A stretch of DNA of 64,000 nt from Pseudomonas sp. TH31 (GTDB taxonomy: Bacteria; Pseudomonadota; Gammaproteobacteria; Pseudomonadales; Pseudomonadaceae). The notes below the pieces were generated by a model. That model was not told where the DNA came from. It saw nothing but the letters and a program-made list of their open reading frames with translations, and searched no databases. The DNA is taken from positions 551,513-615,512 of the forward strand of contig NZ_JAEKEZ010000038.1 of the NCBI RefSeq assembly GCF_016650815.1. The letters run 5' to 3'. Of the stretch, positions 30,601-38,921 are shown one piece after another (the stretch's first letter is position 1; each line of letters starts with the position of its first letter). The position numbers and the translations under genes were made by a program.

Positions 30601-32168
30601 AGGTGGAGAGCCAGCAAGGTGTAGGGAGTCGTTTCTGGTTTGATATCACTCTGGATGTAGCGCCGACGTCATTGCTGAGATCCGCCTGTACTGGCGTCGA
30701 TGTGTCCTTACGGATTCTGGTCGTCGACGACAATGCCATGGCGGGTGAATTGCTGTTGCGAACCGTTCATGCATTGGGATGGAAGGCTGACCGCGTGAGT
30801 GGCGGCACGCATGCGGTGGAATGGGTGAGGAAAGCCCAGGCGCTAGGTGAAGCCTACGACGTAGTGCTGATGGACTGGCGGATGTCTGATATGGATGGGC
30901 TGAGCGCTGCGCAATTGATCCATCAGCAGGGCAACGGTGTGCCACCTCCGATGGTCATTATGATCACTGCTTACGGCCGCGAAGTATTGGCCGACGCCCA
31001 CCAGGCGGGAGACGCCCCCTTCGTGGGGTTTCTCACCAAACCTGTCACTCCCAAGCAGCTAGCCGACGCTGTTCAGCGAGCATTCAACGGCAAAGGCCTT
31101 CTGCATTCCCGCCTTCCCCGGTCAACGATTGACAGGCCACAGCGTCTGGCGGGGCTGCGGCTATTGGTGGTGGAAGACAACATGCTCAATCGCCAGGTCG
31201 CCGATGAGTTACTGACAAGAGAAGGTGCTCAGGTAACGCTGGCCGAAGGCGGGCTGGAAGGTGTGAGCAAGGTGATGAATGAGCGTGTGCCCTTCGACGT
31301 TGTATTAATGGATATCCAGATGCCGGATATTGATGGCTTGGAGGCGACTCGTCGCATTCGATCGAATCCGCGCTTTGCAGCGTTGCCGATTGTGGCGATG
31401 ACCGCAAATGCCTCCAATACCGACCGTGAAGCCTGTCTTGCTGCGGGGATGAATGATCATGTCGGCAAACCTATAGACCTGGAGCAACTTGTCGTAACGC
31501 TGCTCTTTCAAGCGGGCCGTGAAGATAACCAGGTATCTTTAACCCTGGGACACGTCACTACAGGAGAAGGCGTTATAGAGTCTCGTACATCAACTATTGA
31601 CCGCTTTGGTGGTGACCTCGATTTGATCCGCAAGGTGCTACGTACCTTTGGCCCGGAGATGGAAAAACAGCTTGTCCAGTTGCGCGATCAGATCCAGCGA
31701 CAAGATGCATCAGGGGCCGCTTTTGTGCTCCACACCATTAAAGGTAGCAGCGGCACTATGGGTGCCAAGGCCGTGTCGCTGCTGGCCGGCAACCTGGAGC
31801 ACAGACTAAAACACGGAGATGCAGAGTCTGTAGTGAGCCTCTTGGCCGACCCAACATGGTTTGACGAGTTGAGCAGGTTACTGCAACAAAGTCTTGAGCA
31901 AATGAATGTCGATTTTGGCCAGAGCCCGTGTGTAAAAAGTAGTGCTGACGAAGATTCCATGGCGCCGGCGCAATGGAGAGAGTCCCTAGAGGAGATTTTG
32001 CTGTTGTTGGAAGCGGGTAACCTTCAAGCCATAGCGCTGGCAGACGCGTTGGCGTCAAAAACGCCGCAATCCCTGCGCCCACAGTTCGACGAGCTTATTG
32101 ACAGGGTGCAGTCGCTAGACTTTTCCGCTGCGATGCCGATTGGTCGTGACTTGTTGAGATCCGCCTGA
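27618..32168 (+). CDS. CHASE-PAS hybrid histidine kinase with two receivers and Hpt
   Basis: 1516 residues, intact over 4.5 kb. Order: helix at ~10-30; periplasmic CHASE domain to ~285 (LYQYGLRGARGALL, LGFIRRVPEQ, GLDIASQTSRREA); helix at ~300-320; three PAS domains (IVESSGDGIIGKTLDG; ATEVSIIATDLDG; AELGIWSWTLAD); HisKA with the phospho-His in ANMSHEIRTPMNAVLG; HATPase (NALKFT, DTGIGISPEQ, GTGLGL); receiver 1 (VVDDNAMAG, LMDWRMSDMDG); receiver 2 (VVEDNMLNRQ, LMDIQMPDIDG); C-terminal Hpt with VLHTIKGSSGTMGA. A full four-step phosphorelay in one chain, periplasmic ligand unknown. Its stop overlaps the next gene's ATG (TGATG). Confidence 0.92.
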   Translation: MRVRKHKFFAFNWGVAITLAVGLGASILGGWILERTNEEQAQEAISAATEDAADLVLARLNLYQYGLRGARGALLTAGEHGISREVFDHYNQTRDLAAEFPGASALGFIRRVPEQDEGEFLKHARADGEADFSIHQFSPHSGERYVVQYVEPVEGNQLAIGLDIASQTSRREAAQSSIQSGAARITGPITLIQAIGKPQQSFLVLMPIFRGAVTPVTAAEREAAAFGWSYVVLQTEEVLRGLRIENETVHLRLRDITVPGQEKLFYESIDDSTSHETLMTHHVEREVYGRRWQVELSAHSSFIQRLHQVSPTVVLLMGGLLTLLLATLAGVVSVSRQRRRQIFTEQARLAAIVESSGDGIIGKTLDGVVTNWNKGAEHLFGYTPEEAVGQTLANLIVPPELVAEEAHILARIRAGERISSFDTQRHHKDQRLIDVSASISPIYGEGGRVVGASKTLRDISAKKAAEARILELNSNLEEQVAQRTSELRHLNLLLGTVLRSATEVSIIATDLDGVIRVFNKGAEHLLGYDADELMGKNTPALIHVPEEVAARGVELSEEYAQAIDGFRVLTHKPELEGAETREWTYIRKDGSRFPVTLVVTSMRDDDGKLNGYLSIAVDITERKAAEKELAASLETTQKQRSELMAVHDQLLMAAEVAELGIWSWTLADNALKWNDRMFEFYGQPLTLRNTGLSYMHWYSRVHPEDAVAVAAKLNAAVEGTDVYDTIFRVVRPDGQIRFIHAGAQVERSPNGAALRVTGINRDITVQRELESHLLYAKEQADAGSAAKSAFLANMSHEIRTPMNAVLGMLQLVQNTDLNGRQLDYVSKAQTAAKSLLGLLNDILDYSKIEAGKLQLDVHPFELEPLMRDLAVVLAGNQGEKEVEVMFDLDANLPNDLIGDSLRLQQVLINLAGNALKFTLEGQIVVSVEQLKRTENAVSLRIAVSDTGIGISPEQLQRIFEGFTQAEASTSRRFGGTGLGLVICKRLVALMGGELQVESQQGVGSRFWFDITLDVAPTSLLRSACTGVDVSLRILVVDDNAMAGELLLRTVHALGWKADRVSGGTHAVEWVRKAQALGEAYDVVLMDWRMSDMDGLSAAQLIHQQGNGVPPPMVIMITAYGREVLADAHQAGDAPFVGFLTKPVTPKQLADAVQRAFNGKGLLHSRLPRSTIDRPQRLAGLRLLVVEDNMLNRQVADELLTREGAQVTLAEGGLEGVSKVMNERVPFDVVLMDIQMPDIDGLEATRRIRSNPRFAALPIVAMTANASNTDREACLAAGMNDHVGKPIDLEQLVVTLLFQAGREDNQVSLTLGHVTTGEGVIESRTSTIDRFGGDLDLIRKVLRTFGPEMEKQLVQLRDQIQRQDASGAAFVLHTIKGSSGTMGAKAVSLLAGNLEHRLKHGDAESVVSLLADPTWFDELSRLLQQSLEQMNVDFGQSPCVKSSADEDSMAPAQWRESLEEILLLLEAGNLQAIALADALASKTPQSLRPQFDELIDRVQSLDFSAAMPIGRDLLRSA

Positions 32169-33115
32169 TGGAACAATCAATGGAAACCTGGCTACCTCAT
32201 TCTTTTAACCGTCCAAAACTCCTTATCGTCGATGACCAACCGACTAATATCCGGGTACTTCATGAGCTATTTCGTGAGGACTGTGATGTGTTCATGGCCA
32301 CCAGCGGTGAGCAGGCAATCAGCGTATGCCAGAGCCAACTACCTGATTTGATTCTGCTGGACGTGGTCATGGAGGGCATGGACGGGCATGAAGTATGCCG
32401 ACGACTCAAGGTTGACCCCGTGACCCAGGGCATCCCCATCATCTTCATTACTGCACAACAGCAGGAGTCAGATGAGGAACTAGGCCTGGGGCTTGGCGCG
32501 GTGGACTTCATCAGCAAACCCATCAATCCCACCATTGTCAGAGCGCGTGTGCGAACACATCTAACCCTGAAACTACAGAGCGATCTGCTGCGTTCCATGG
32601 CGTTGATGGATGGTCTTACAGGAGTGGCCAATCGACGCAAATTTAATGAGGACATATTGGCGGATTGGCGTCTGTGCTTTCGAGAGCAAAAGCCGCTATC
32701 GCTCATTTTGGTGGATGTCGACTATTTCAAACGCTACAACGACCAGTACGGACACCAGGCTGGAGATGGCTGCTTGAAATCCATTGCTCAAGCGTTATCT
32801 GAAACGGTTAGACGACCCTACGACCTGGTCGCTCGGTATGGTGGCGAAGAGTTCGCCTGCGTTCTGCCCAATACAGTGCTTTCGGGGGCGGTCGAGATTG
32901 CAGAAAGAATGCAAGAGCGTGTTCGGGCATTGGGCATCGAACATTCTGCTTCTGATGTAGATCGTGTGGTGACTATTTCTTTGGGCGTTGCAACATTGAC
33001 ACCCACTGGTGATCTTGAATTCCAAGCTTTAATAGAAGCTGCGGACAAGCAACTCTACGAAGCGAAGAGCGCGGGCAGGGCGCGGGTATGTTCATCTCCA
33101 ATGTCGTCCAGTTAA
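32168..33115 (+). CDS. Response-regulator diguanylate cyclase (REC-GGDEF)
   Basis: 315 residues. The receiver domain has LLIVDDQPTNIR, Asp acceptor in LILLDVVMEGMDG and Lys in FISKPINP. The GGDEF domain has MDGLTGVANRRKF, LVDVDYFKRYNDQYGH and active site RYGGEEFACVLP, with an RxxD I-site (RPYD) five residues before it. It resembles the WspR/PleD-like arrangement with one receiver. Overlap with the kinase stop shows coupling, so the hybrid kinase very probably controls c-di-GMP output through this protein. Confidence 0.9.
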   Translation: MEQSMETWLPHSFNRPKLLIVDDQPTNIRVLHELFREDCDVFMATSGEQAISVCQSQLPDLILLDVVMEGMDGHEVCRRLKVDPVTQGIPIIFITAQQQESDEELGLGLGAVDFISKPINPTIVRARVRTHLTLKLQSDLLRSMALMDGLTGVANRRKFNEDILADWRLCFREQKPLSLILVDVDYFKRYNDQYGHQAGDGCLKSIAQALSETVRRPYDLVARYGGEEFACVLPNTVLSGAVEIAERMQERVRALGIEHSASDVDRVVTISLGVATLTPTGDLEFQALIEAADKQLYEAKSAGRARVCSSPMSSS

Positions 33116-33633
33116 GAGTTTTCCCCGTTGCTGATTGCATTTTGGGTTGGAGCTTACTTCCGGCAGCAGTGCGCTAGAGGGAGCGCCTAATTAACTCGTA
33201 AATCAATGGATAATCGCCATTACCTTGCTTTATGTAAATTGGCGATCAGAGCTAATGCATCTGCCCTGTTTGCTGCTTGGCCTTGGGTCGCTTTGGGTCG
33301 AATGCTGCCTTTCGCGAAGGACTGCAATCGACCGAGGCGGAGTGAAAACGTTTTAGAGCAGGTTTGAGGGTCAGAATCGGAGCGAAAATCGCGCGCCTGC
33401 GCAAATTTCAGGTCTGCTGCATAACCAAACACTGGCGGATTTTACATAGCGGGTTTTTACACAGCCTGGGCCGATTGTTGCCTGTCGTGACTGACCGAAA
33501 TCGACCCAGAGTTGCCGGTGGGTGAGTTTGCAGCTCCAGAGATAACCAAAGCAGTGCCTTCATCAGTCGCGACAAATGGCCTTAAGATAATCGAAGACAG
33601 GAAGGGACATCTCGACTAAAGGACGTGACATTT
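33116..33633. other. Intergenic region, no gene seen
   Basis: Contains imperfectly repeated GGGTCG-type stretches (around 33280-33340) and a segment around 33450-33500 that resembles intergenic sequence I associate with Pseudomonas chromosomes, though I cannot name the element. The small minus-strand frame 33220-33432 has no protein-like features. No tRNA or riboswitch recognised. Confidence 0.5.
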
Positions 33634-33999
33634 ATGGAAATTCCCTTTTCTCAAATCAGCGAGCGTTTGAACAATCGCCGATTTACGGTAGCGGACAACA
33701 CACACGGGCTATCCGGTGCAGGCACTGTATTTCATTACCATGTCGAGGCAGACGCTATTTCGGGCACTTACCAAGGCGGCCGGATCCGCATGGGTAATCA
33801 AGTCGGGCGCGTGACCGGCCCCGATACCATTGAGCTTCTTTATCAGTGCTTAACTACCGATGGTGAGATTCTTGCCGGCTGGTCTCGTGGCACGGTAGGC
33901 GTTGATCATTCAGGACGTACCACTCTGACTTTCGTATGGGGGTGGTTGTCGGGCGCAACGGGAGGTGGGGAGTCGAGCTACGTCGAACTCGCACTATAG
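33634..33999 (+). CDS. Small beta-barrel-like conserved hypothetical protein
   Basis: 121 residues from the ATG at 33634 (AAAGGA 11 bases upstream; an in-frame GTG at 33625 would be too close to that site). The pattern GTVFHYHVEADAISGTYQGGRIRMGNQVGRV...IELLYQCLTTDGEILAGWSRG resembles short single-domain proteins often annotated, without evidence, as 'N-acetylglutamate synthase'. It has no acetyltransferase motif. Function unknown, cytoplasmic. Confidence 0.65.
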   Translation: MEIPFSQISERLNNRRFTVADNTHGLSGAGTVFHYHVEADAISGTYQGGRIRMGNQVGRVTGPDTIELLYQCLTTDGEILAGWSRGTVGVDHSGRTTLTFVWGWLSGATGGGESSYVELAL

Positions 34000-34220
34000 C
34001 GGCTATCTATCGACAATCGATCCATGCGGTGTATTACCGCAACTCGCAGTTGGCGTTGCGCATTCAGTGTTTTCTGGATTTCACCCTAAAGAAGCTGGCG
34101 GTATGTGCGGCGCGAGTCTGACATCACCCTTTACCCATTCTTTACCTGTCCTTGCGCCACGTTCGCCAGCGGGTCGGTTAGGCTGCTAGCCATCTTGATC
34201 TGGACGACTTTGTGAATCGA

Positions 34221-35354
34221 ATGAACCTTCAACCTCGGTACTGGCTGGCTGTGGGCGCCTTAGTGGGTGGACTGGGATTGATCTCTGGTTGTGCGGGCGA
34301 TCCGCCAGACCCGCGTATCGAATTCACCGAGCGGGTCAATAAAGAGCTGACCACCGCCTATCAACCGTCCCACAACGAAACGGCCGGCTGGGGCGCCATC
34401 TGGCAACTCGATCAGCAATCGGTGGATGTTGCGTGGTTGGCGCCGGCTACTCATGAGCGCTTGCCGTTGATTATTTACTTGCCGGGACTGGGTGAGCCGG
34501 CCTCGGGCGGAGTGGAGTGGCGCAAGGCTTGGGCGCAAGCCGGTTATGCGGTGCTGTCTGTTCAGGGCCATGCCTATGACCAGTCGATACTTGCGTCGCC
34601 GCAGGCGTTGTATGGTGACTTCCGCGGGATGGCGAGCAGTCATTACACCGCTGCCGCCCTACGCGACAGGCTGTCCACTTTGCAGAAAGTCCTGACCGAG
34701 GTTCGGGCACGAGCCGCGAAAGGAGACGCGCAACTGGCGGCCATCGACTGGAATCAGGTTGTGGTGGCCGGCTTTGATATTGGGGCGCAGACCGCTGAGG
34801 CACTGGCCGGGGCGCTGGAACCTGGCACTACGTCGGGCGTCGCGATTCAGCCCAAAGCGGTATTGCTGCTCAGCCCTTATGTGGAAGCCGGTGCCCGGCG
34901 AGAAGTGTTCGCCCAGATATCGGCGCCCGTGCTGTCGATGACCGGTCAAGAGGATGAAGATCCGTTCAACTGGGTCAGTTCTTATCGCCAGCGACAAGTG
35001 TTGGGCGAGTCGGTGACGGCGGCGGGCAGCGTTCAGCTGGAGCTGAACAAAGCGACGCACAAGACCTTGTCCGGTACCGAGTTGTTCAACCGGCCGGTGA
35101 AAAAGGCCGACAAGGGCAGCGATCCGTCCGGCGATGCAGCCAAAGGGAGAGGGCACAAGCGCGGCGCCAAATCCGGCGGCGGTTTCCATAGCCCGGTGGC
35201 AGGCGAGCCGGCCCCGGATCCCAAGCAAGTTGCGGCGATTCAGGCAATTGGTGTGGCGTTTCTGGATAGCCACATCAAACACAATCCCGCGGCCACCGAA
35301 TGGTTGCACAAAGGCGCGCCAGTTTGGCTGGATGGGGCGGGGCGGTTGAAATAG
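34221..35354 (+). CDS. Lipoprotein with alpha/beta-hydrolase fold and altered nucleophile elbow
   Basis: 377 residues from the ATG at 34221 (a GTG lies at 34212). The signal peptide ends in the lipobox LISGC, so it is a probable membrane-anchored lipoprotein. The fold is indicated by LPLIIYLPGLGEPASGGVEWRKAWAQAGYAVLSVQGHAYD, an oxyanion-loop-like strand and the elbow VVVAGFDIGAQTA. In this position most hydrolases have GxSxG; here the central residue is Asp. VLSMTGQEDEDPF and NKATHKTLSG could supply the remaining acid and His. A basic, Gly-rich, low-complexity insert (KKADKGSDPSGDAAKGRGHKRG) lies near residues 290-315. Dienelactone-hydrolase-like proteins are the closest group I can name. Substrate unknown. 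Confidence 0.65.
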   Translation: MNLQPRYWLAVGALVGGLGLISGCAGDPPDPRIEFTERVNKELTTAYQPSHNETAGWGAIWQLDQQSVDVAWLAPATHERLPLIIYLPGLGEPASGGVEWRKAWAQAGYAVLSVQGHAYDQSILASPQALYGDFRGMASSHYTAAALRDRLSTLQKVLTEVRARAAKGDAQLAAIDWNQVVVAGFDIGAQTAEALAGALEPGTTSGVAIQPKAVLLLSPYVEAGARREVFAQISAPVLSMTGQEDEDPFNWVSSYRQRQVLGESVTAAGSVQLELNKATHKTLSGTELFNRPVKKADKGSDPSGDAAKGRGHKRGAKSGGGFHSPVAGEPAPDPKQVAAIQAIGVAFLDSHIKHNPAATEWLHKGAPVWLDGAGRLK

Positions 35355-35390
35355 TGTCGGGCGGGGTAAACTGCTGTCGTCGGTAACCCA

Positions 35391-35690
35391 TCAACGGGCG
35401 TCCTGGACGCTCAGTTGGTCAATCAGTGCGAACGCTCGTGATCCTCCGACATCAAGAGCGCGGTAGCCTTTTTGGATGGATTTCTCTCGCGCAAGTCGAG
35501 CGATACGAGCTTCCAGTTCCTGGATTTTCTGTTGTTCCGGGATCAACGCTTTGCTCTGCGGGGTAACGCCTTGGCGCTCTTGCTGAACTTGCTCGATCCA
35601 CCGGCGCAGGGCTGAATCACCGACGCCGAGCGAGCGGCTGGCTTCGATGAAACTGTATCGCCCTGGCGCTTCAAAGGCTCTTAGCACCAA
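35391..35690 (-). mobile_element. IS3-family transposase OrfA remnant
   Basis: The frame encodes the helix-turn-helix and leucine-zipper part of IS3 OrfA: SLGVGDSALRRWIEQVQQERQGVTP, then QQKIQELEARIARLAREKSI. The usual N-terminal start is replaced by unrelated residues. After EKSI the sequence jumps to a partial orfB-like beginning (ALIDQLSVQ) and stops. No orfB, inverted repeats or target duplication were found, so this is a decayed fragment of about 300 bases. Confidence 0.75.
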
Positions 35691-35724
35691 CCAGATGATT
35701 CAGTAAAGTGCTTAGCCGCCAAGG

Positions 35725-35799
35725 CTATACAAGACCGACAAACGAAAGAATAACGAGGGCGATCACAACTGCCCCGACGATGTAGATAATATTGTTCAT
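35725..35799 (-). CDS. 24-residue single-helix membrane peptide
   Basis: The minus-strand ATG at 35799 starts a 24-codon frame (MNNIIYIVGAVVIALVILSF...), almost entirely hydrophobic, ending with TAG at 35725-35727. A strong ribosome site (GAGGTGG, five bases before ATG) supports translation. Similar tiny one-helix peptides occur in many Pseudomonas genomes as hypothetical proteins. Function unknown. It sits beside the IS3 fragment. Confidence 0.6.
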   Translation of the reverse strand: MNNIIYIVGAVVIALVILSFVGLV

Positions 35800-36111
35800 G
35801 AAAACCACCTCTCTATCTGAACAGGATTTCGACACCAAGGTGTCTAATACAGACGACACCTTCACTCGCAATTCCGTTCCGAAAACCATGAAAATTGCTG
35901 TTTTTGGTGAGGCGTCAGGGAACTAATCACATAGAGATTGCCCATGTCTAAGCTTGCCCTGCGGTGATGATCAAGCGCCGAACACCCCGATCGTTGATGG
36001 ACAAGATTCGCGAGGTGGCAGGGGAGACGGCGATGAGAATTACAGAGTCGACCTGACGCCATTTGGAACCCGCCATTCGTCAGCGCGACCAGCTTTGGCA
36101 GGGTAAAGCCC
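35800..36111. other. Intergenic region, no gene seen
   Basis: The small minus-strand frame at 35862-36176 overlaps the histidine-phosphatase gene in another frame and has no family features. The leader of the 24-residue peptide gene lies at its left end. Confidence 0.5.
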
Positions 36112-36690
36112 TCAAAACCGAGTACATCCAAGTCGAGTCGTTCGATAGCTCGTCGCGCTCCAGTAACGGTTACCATTGCTTTTATGTCGAGTCCATCCGG
36201 CAGCTTCCAACTGCTTCGCGATCATTCGATTCATGATTCCATGACCGAGCAGAAGAACTGCCCCTTCGCCGGTAAGGGACTGAAGTCGTTGAGCTGCAGT
36301 GTTAGCTCGTATTTTGGCCTGGCGGGCAGACTCGACCTTCCCTGAGAAACCGCACAACCACAAAATTCGAAAAATAAATACCCACGTAAACGGTGGAAGG
36401 CGCGGTAGTGTCCATCGCCCATAGGGCAGTTGCGCCTCGCAGAAAACCTCATCTACAAGGGTGGGCTGAAGGCCCAGCGCCCGAACCGATGTCAGCGCCC
36501 GGGGCGCACTGCTCGACACGATCACTTTGGCGGTAACGGCAAGCTCCACACTAGCCTTCGGGACGGGCTGATTGATGATTTCGGATAGGTCGTATTGCTC
36601 TATCCAGCGTTTCATATCGAGCGCTGAAACCTTGTCGACCACATCCAGATTCGGCTGGCCATGGCGCATCAAGATGATTTCCCTGTCCAC
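36112..36690 (-). CDS. Histidine phosphatase superfamily protein
   Basis: 192 residues if the GTG at 36690 is the start (AAGGA ten bases upstream); the open frame extends to 36903 but its first 71 residues do not look like a protein. The phospho-His motif LMRHGQPNLD is at the N terminus, SSSAPRALTSVRALG gives the conserved Arg, EAQLPYG the Glu, and VLLLGHGIMNRMIA the second catalytic His. A hydrophobic stretch (FTWVFIFRILWLCGF) in the middle is unusual for this soluble family. Substrate unknown. Confidence 0.72.
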   Translation of the reverse strand: MDREIILMRHGQPNLDVVDKVSALDMKRWIEQYDLSEIINQPVPKASVELAVTAKVIVSSSAPRALTSVRALGLQPTLVDEVFCEAQLPYGRWTLPRLPPFTWVFIFRILWLCGFSGKVESARQAKIRANTAAQRLQSLTGEGAVLLLGHGIMNRMIAKQLEAAGWTRHKSNGNRYWSATSYRTTRLGCTRF

Positions 36691-37198
36691 TGTAATTATG
36701 TCCTTGTTTGCTCTCTCGCGAGTACATAGGATGCACTCCTTCGGGCGTTTGATGCGCAATGATTGTGCCTGGATAACACAGCACAAGCGTGAACTGCCAG
36801 CGAAGTAGCTCCGATTGAGCAGCCTTTCAAGAAAGCTCGAGTAGTCGCGATGTCGCCGTTTATTAGATCCTTCATATACGAGCAACGCAGACTGAAAAAA
36901 CATTGAGGCGGATTTGTAGTTCTCAAATGCTTGGCAGCTACCATCTAGTGACTCTTAAGCGGCTGTAACCCTGGATTTTGAGACCCGTTAGCCAGAAACC
37001 AGGTTAGAGTTTGCATCAATGTGTGTTCATAAGGGCCCTCCACTCGATTCGCGTAGCTCCTGCGTGGACGTCCCGAGCATTTGATTCCGTACAAATGATC
37101 CAAGCCCTGAGACAGAAAGGCAGCAGAACTCGAAGACGAGGGGATGGCATCACCGGATTGGCAAGAATCATGACGAAATGCACCCGGCTGCTACTCCA
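36691..37198. other. Intergenic region, no gene seen
   Basis: Short frames on both strands lack protein-like features or recognised families. It would hold the promoter of the histidine phosphatase gene. Confidence 0.5.
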
Positions 37199-37405
37199 CT
37201 ATGATCGTTCGCGACTCTGATCCCAGGGCGCCAGGATCAAGTCACGTGCCGTATAGAAACCCTGCACCAGCCGGTTCTTGGCCCGATACTCGCAAAGGAT
37301 CAGCAATGTATCGGGTAGCTGGGAGGTCGTGGAGGGATGTTTGACCACCATCGTTTTACCTCCCAAGCGTAAGCGAACAAACGCCCCAGGTTCGAATGTG
37401 CCCAT
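37199..37405 (-). CDS. YodC-family (DUF2158) small protein
   Basis: 68 residues from the ATG at 37405, just past the outer-membrane-factor stop at 37417. FEPGAFVRLRLGGKTMVV at the start and LCEYRAKNRLVQGFYTARDLI later match the DUF2158/YodC pattern of a small SH3-like barrel. Role unknown. Last gene of the minus-strand luxR/outer-membrane-factor group; co-transcription is likely given the 11-base gap. Confidence 0.7.
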   Translation of the reverse strand: MGTFEPGAFVRLRLGGKTMVVKHPSTTSQLPDTLLILCEYRAKNRLVQGFYTARDLILAPWDQSRERS

Positions 37406-37416
37406 CTTCAGTGACC

Positions 37417-38835
37417 TCACAAAGCTGCGTTTGTGTGTTCTACCCAGCCCCCGCCCAATGCCTTGTACAGGCTGACCTCGGCGGTCAGCTGCGCCAACCG
37501 GTCGATGATCAGGGCCTGTTGGGCGCTGAAGAGGGAGCGCTGCGCATCGAGAAACGTCAGGCTGTCGTCGACGCCAATGCGATAGCGCCGTTCGGCCAAA
37601 CGGTAGTAATCCTGACTGGCCTGCACCAGATCGTGCTGCGCCAGCAATTGATCCTTGTAGGTCTTGCGCGCCGCGAGGCCGTCGGAGACTTCCTGGAACG
37701 CGGTCTGAATCGACTTCTCATACTGCGAGACGCGGATGTCTTTCTGGATCTTCGAGTAATCCAGGCTCGCCCGCAGGCTGCCGGCGTTGAAGATCGGCAG
37801 ATTGATTTGCGGCTGGAACAACCAGCTCCCCGAACCACCCTTGAACAACCCGGACAATTCACTGCTTGAACTGCCGGCGTTGGCGGTCAGGCTGATGCTC
37901 GGGAAGAACGCCGCACGGGCCGCGCCAATGTTGGCGTTGGCCGATTGCAACAGGTATTCGGCTCCGAGAATGTCCGGGCGTCGTTGCAGCAAATCTGAAG
38001 GCAGGCCCGCCGGGACTTCGGCGAGCAGCTCGGACGCCAATGGGCGGCCGGGCAGGTTGTCCGCCACCGAGGCGCCCACCAGCAAGGTCAGGCCATTGAG
38101 GTCCTGGGCGACCTGGCGCTGGAATTTCGCCAGGCTGGCCTTGGCGCTTTGCACCGAGGTGCGCGACTGGCTCAGTTTCAGGGCCGAGGCAATGCCAATC
38201 TCATTGCTGCGCTCGGTCAGGCGCAGGCTGTGCTCATAGGATTTGAGTGTGTCCTGGGTCAACACCAGCAGCTCCTGATCAGCGCGCCAGGTCAGGTAGG
38301 CGTTGGCCACGCCGGCCACCAGACTCAACTGCACACTGCGGCGAGCTTCTTCGCTCGACAGGTAGGTGAGCGAGGCTTGTTCACTGAGGCTGCGCAGGCG
38401 TCCGAAAAAGTCCAGTTCGTAGGCGCTGATGCCCAGGGTCGCCGAGTACGAACCGCCGATCGCGGACTCGCCGGCAGGCGACAGACTGGCCGGCACACGC
38501 TGGCGCGAACCACTGCCACTGCCACCGACCTCCGGGTACAGATCGGCGCGCTGAATCCGGTATTGCGCCTGATAAGCCTCGACGTTCAAGCCCGCTACAC
38601 GCAAGTCGCGATTGTTGAGCAGCGAACGTTCGATCAGCTGTTGCAGCACCGGATCATGGAACTGATCACGCCAGCCCTGATCGGCAGCGAGTGGTCCCAA
38701 GCCGGCGGGTGCATAGGCGGAAGTCTGCGGGTATTGCGTGGCTGTCGGGGCTTCGGGGCGTTGGTATTGCGGGATCAGCGAGCAGCCGCCAAAGGCGAAT
38801 GCTACGGCCACCAAAGGGCTCAGGGATCTATACAT
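37417..38835 (-). CDS. NodT/OprM-type outer-membrane efflux lipoprotein
   Basis: 472 residues. The signal peptide ends in lipobox FGGC (Cys18), followed by SLIPQYQRPEAP, as in OprM-like factors. Two TolC-family repeats are seen (ELDFFGRLRSLSEQASLTYLSSEEARRSVQLSLVAGVANAYLTW and a later SLDYSKIQKDIRVSQYEKSIQTAFQEVSDGLAARKTY). GRPLASELLAEVPAGLPSDLLQRRPDILGAE is the strongly conserved central block. It forms the outer-membrane channel of a tripartite pump. Same strand as the NRPS genes and next to their LuxR gene, the usual position of the export channel in Pseudomonas lipopeptide clusters. No inner-membrane pump (MacAB) is in the window. Confidence 0.9.
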   Translation of the reverse strand: MYRSLSPLVAVAFAFGGCSLIPQYQRPEAPTATQYPQTSAYAPAGLGPLAADQGWRDQFHDPVLQQLIERSLLNNRDLRVAGLNVEAYQAQYRIQRADLYPEVGGSGSGSRQRVPASLSPAGESAIGGSYSATLGISAYELDFFGRLRSLSEQASLTYLSSEEARRSVQLSLVAGVANAYLTWRADQELLVLTQDTLKSYEHSLRLTERSNEIGIASALKLSQSRTSVQSAKASLAKFQRQVAQDLNGLTLLVGASVADNLPGRPLASELLAEVPAGLPSDLLQRRPDILGAEYLLQSANANIGAARAAFFPSISLTANAGSSSSELSGLFKGGSGSWLFQPQINLPIFNAGSLRASLDYSKIQKDIRVSQYEKSIQTAFQEVSDGLAARKTYKDQLLAQHDLVQASQDYYRLAERRYRIGVDDSLTFLDAQRSLFSAQQALIIDRLAQLTAEVSLYKALGGGWVEHTNAAL

Positions 38836-38921
38836 CGGCCTGCCTCATTGTCTGGAAGTTACTGCGAGTTATCCGCTAGACACCACAGCTCATGCGCCCG
38901 AGGCACAGGGAGGGCAAGTCC

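Noticed and set aside
33450..33510. Possible mobile-element end in the gap after the REC-GGDEF gene
   Set aside because: The sequence looks familiar from Pseudomonas intergenic DNA, but I found no transposase, paired inverted repeats or target duplication.
35862..36176. 104-codon minus-strand frame
   Set aside because: Overlaps the histidine phosphatase in another frame and shows no conserved pattern.
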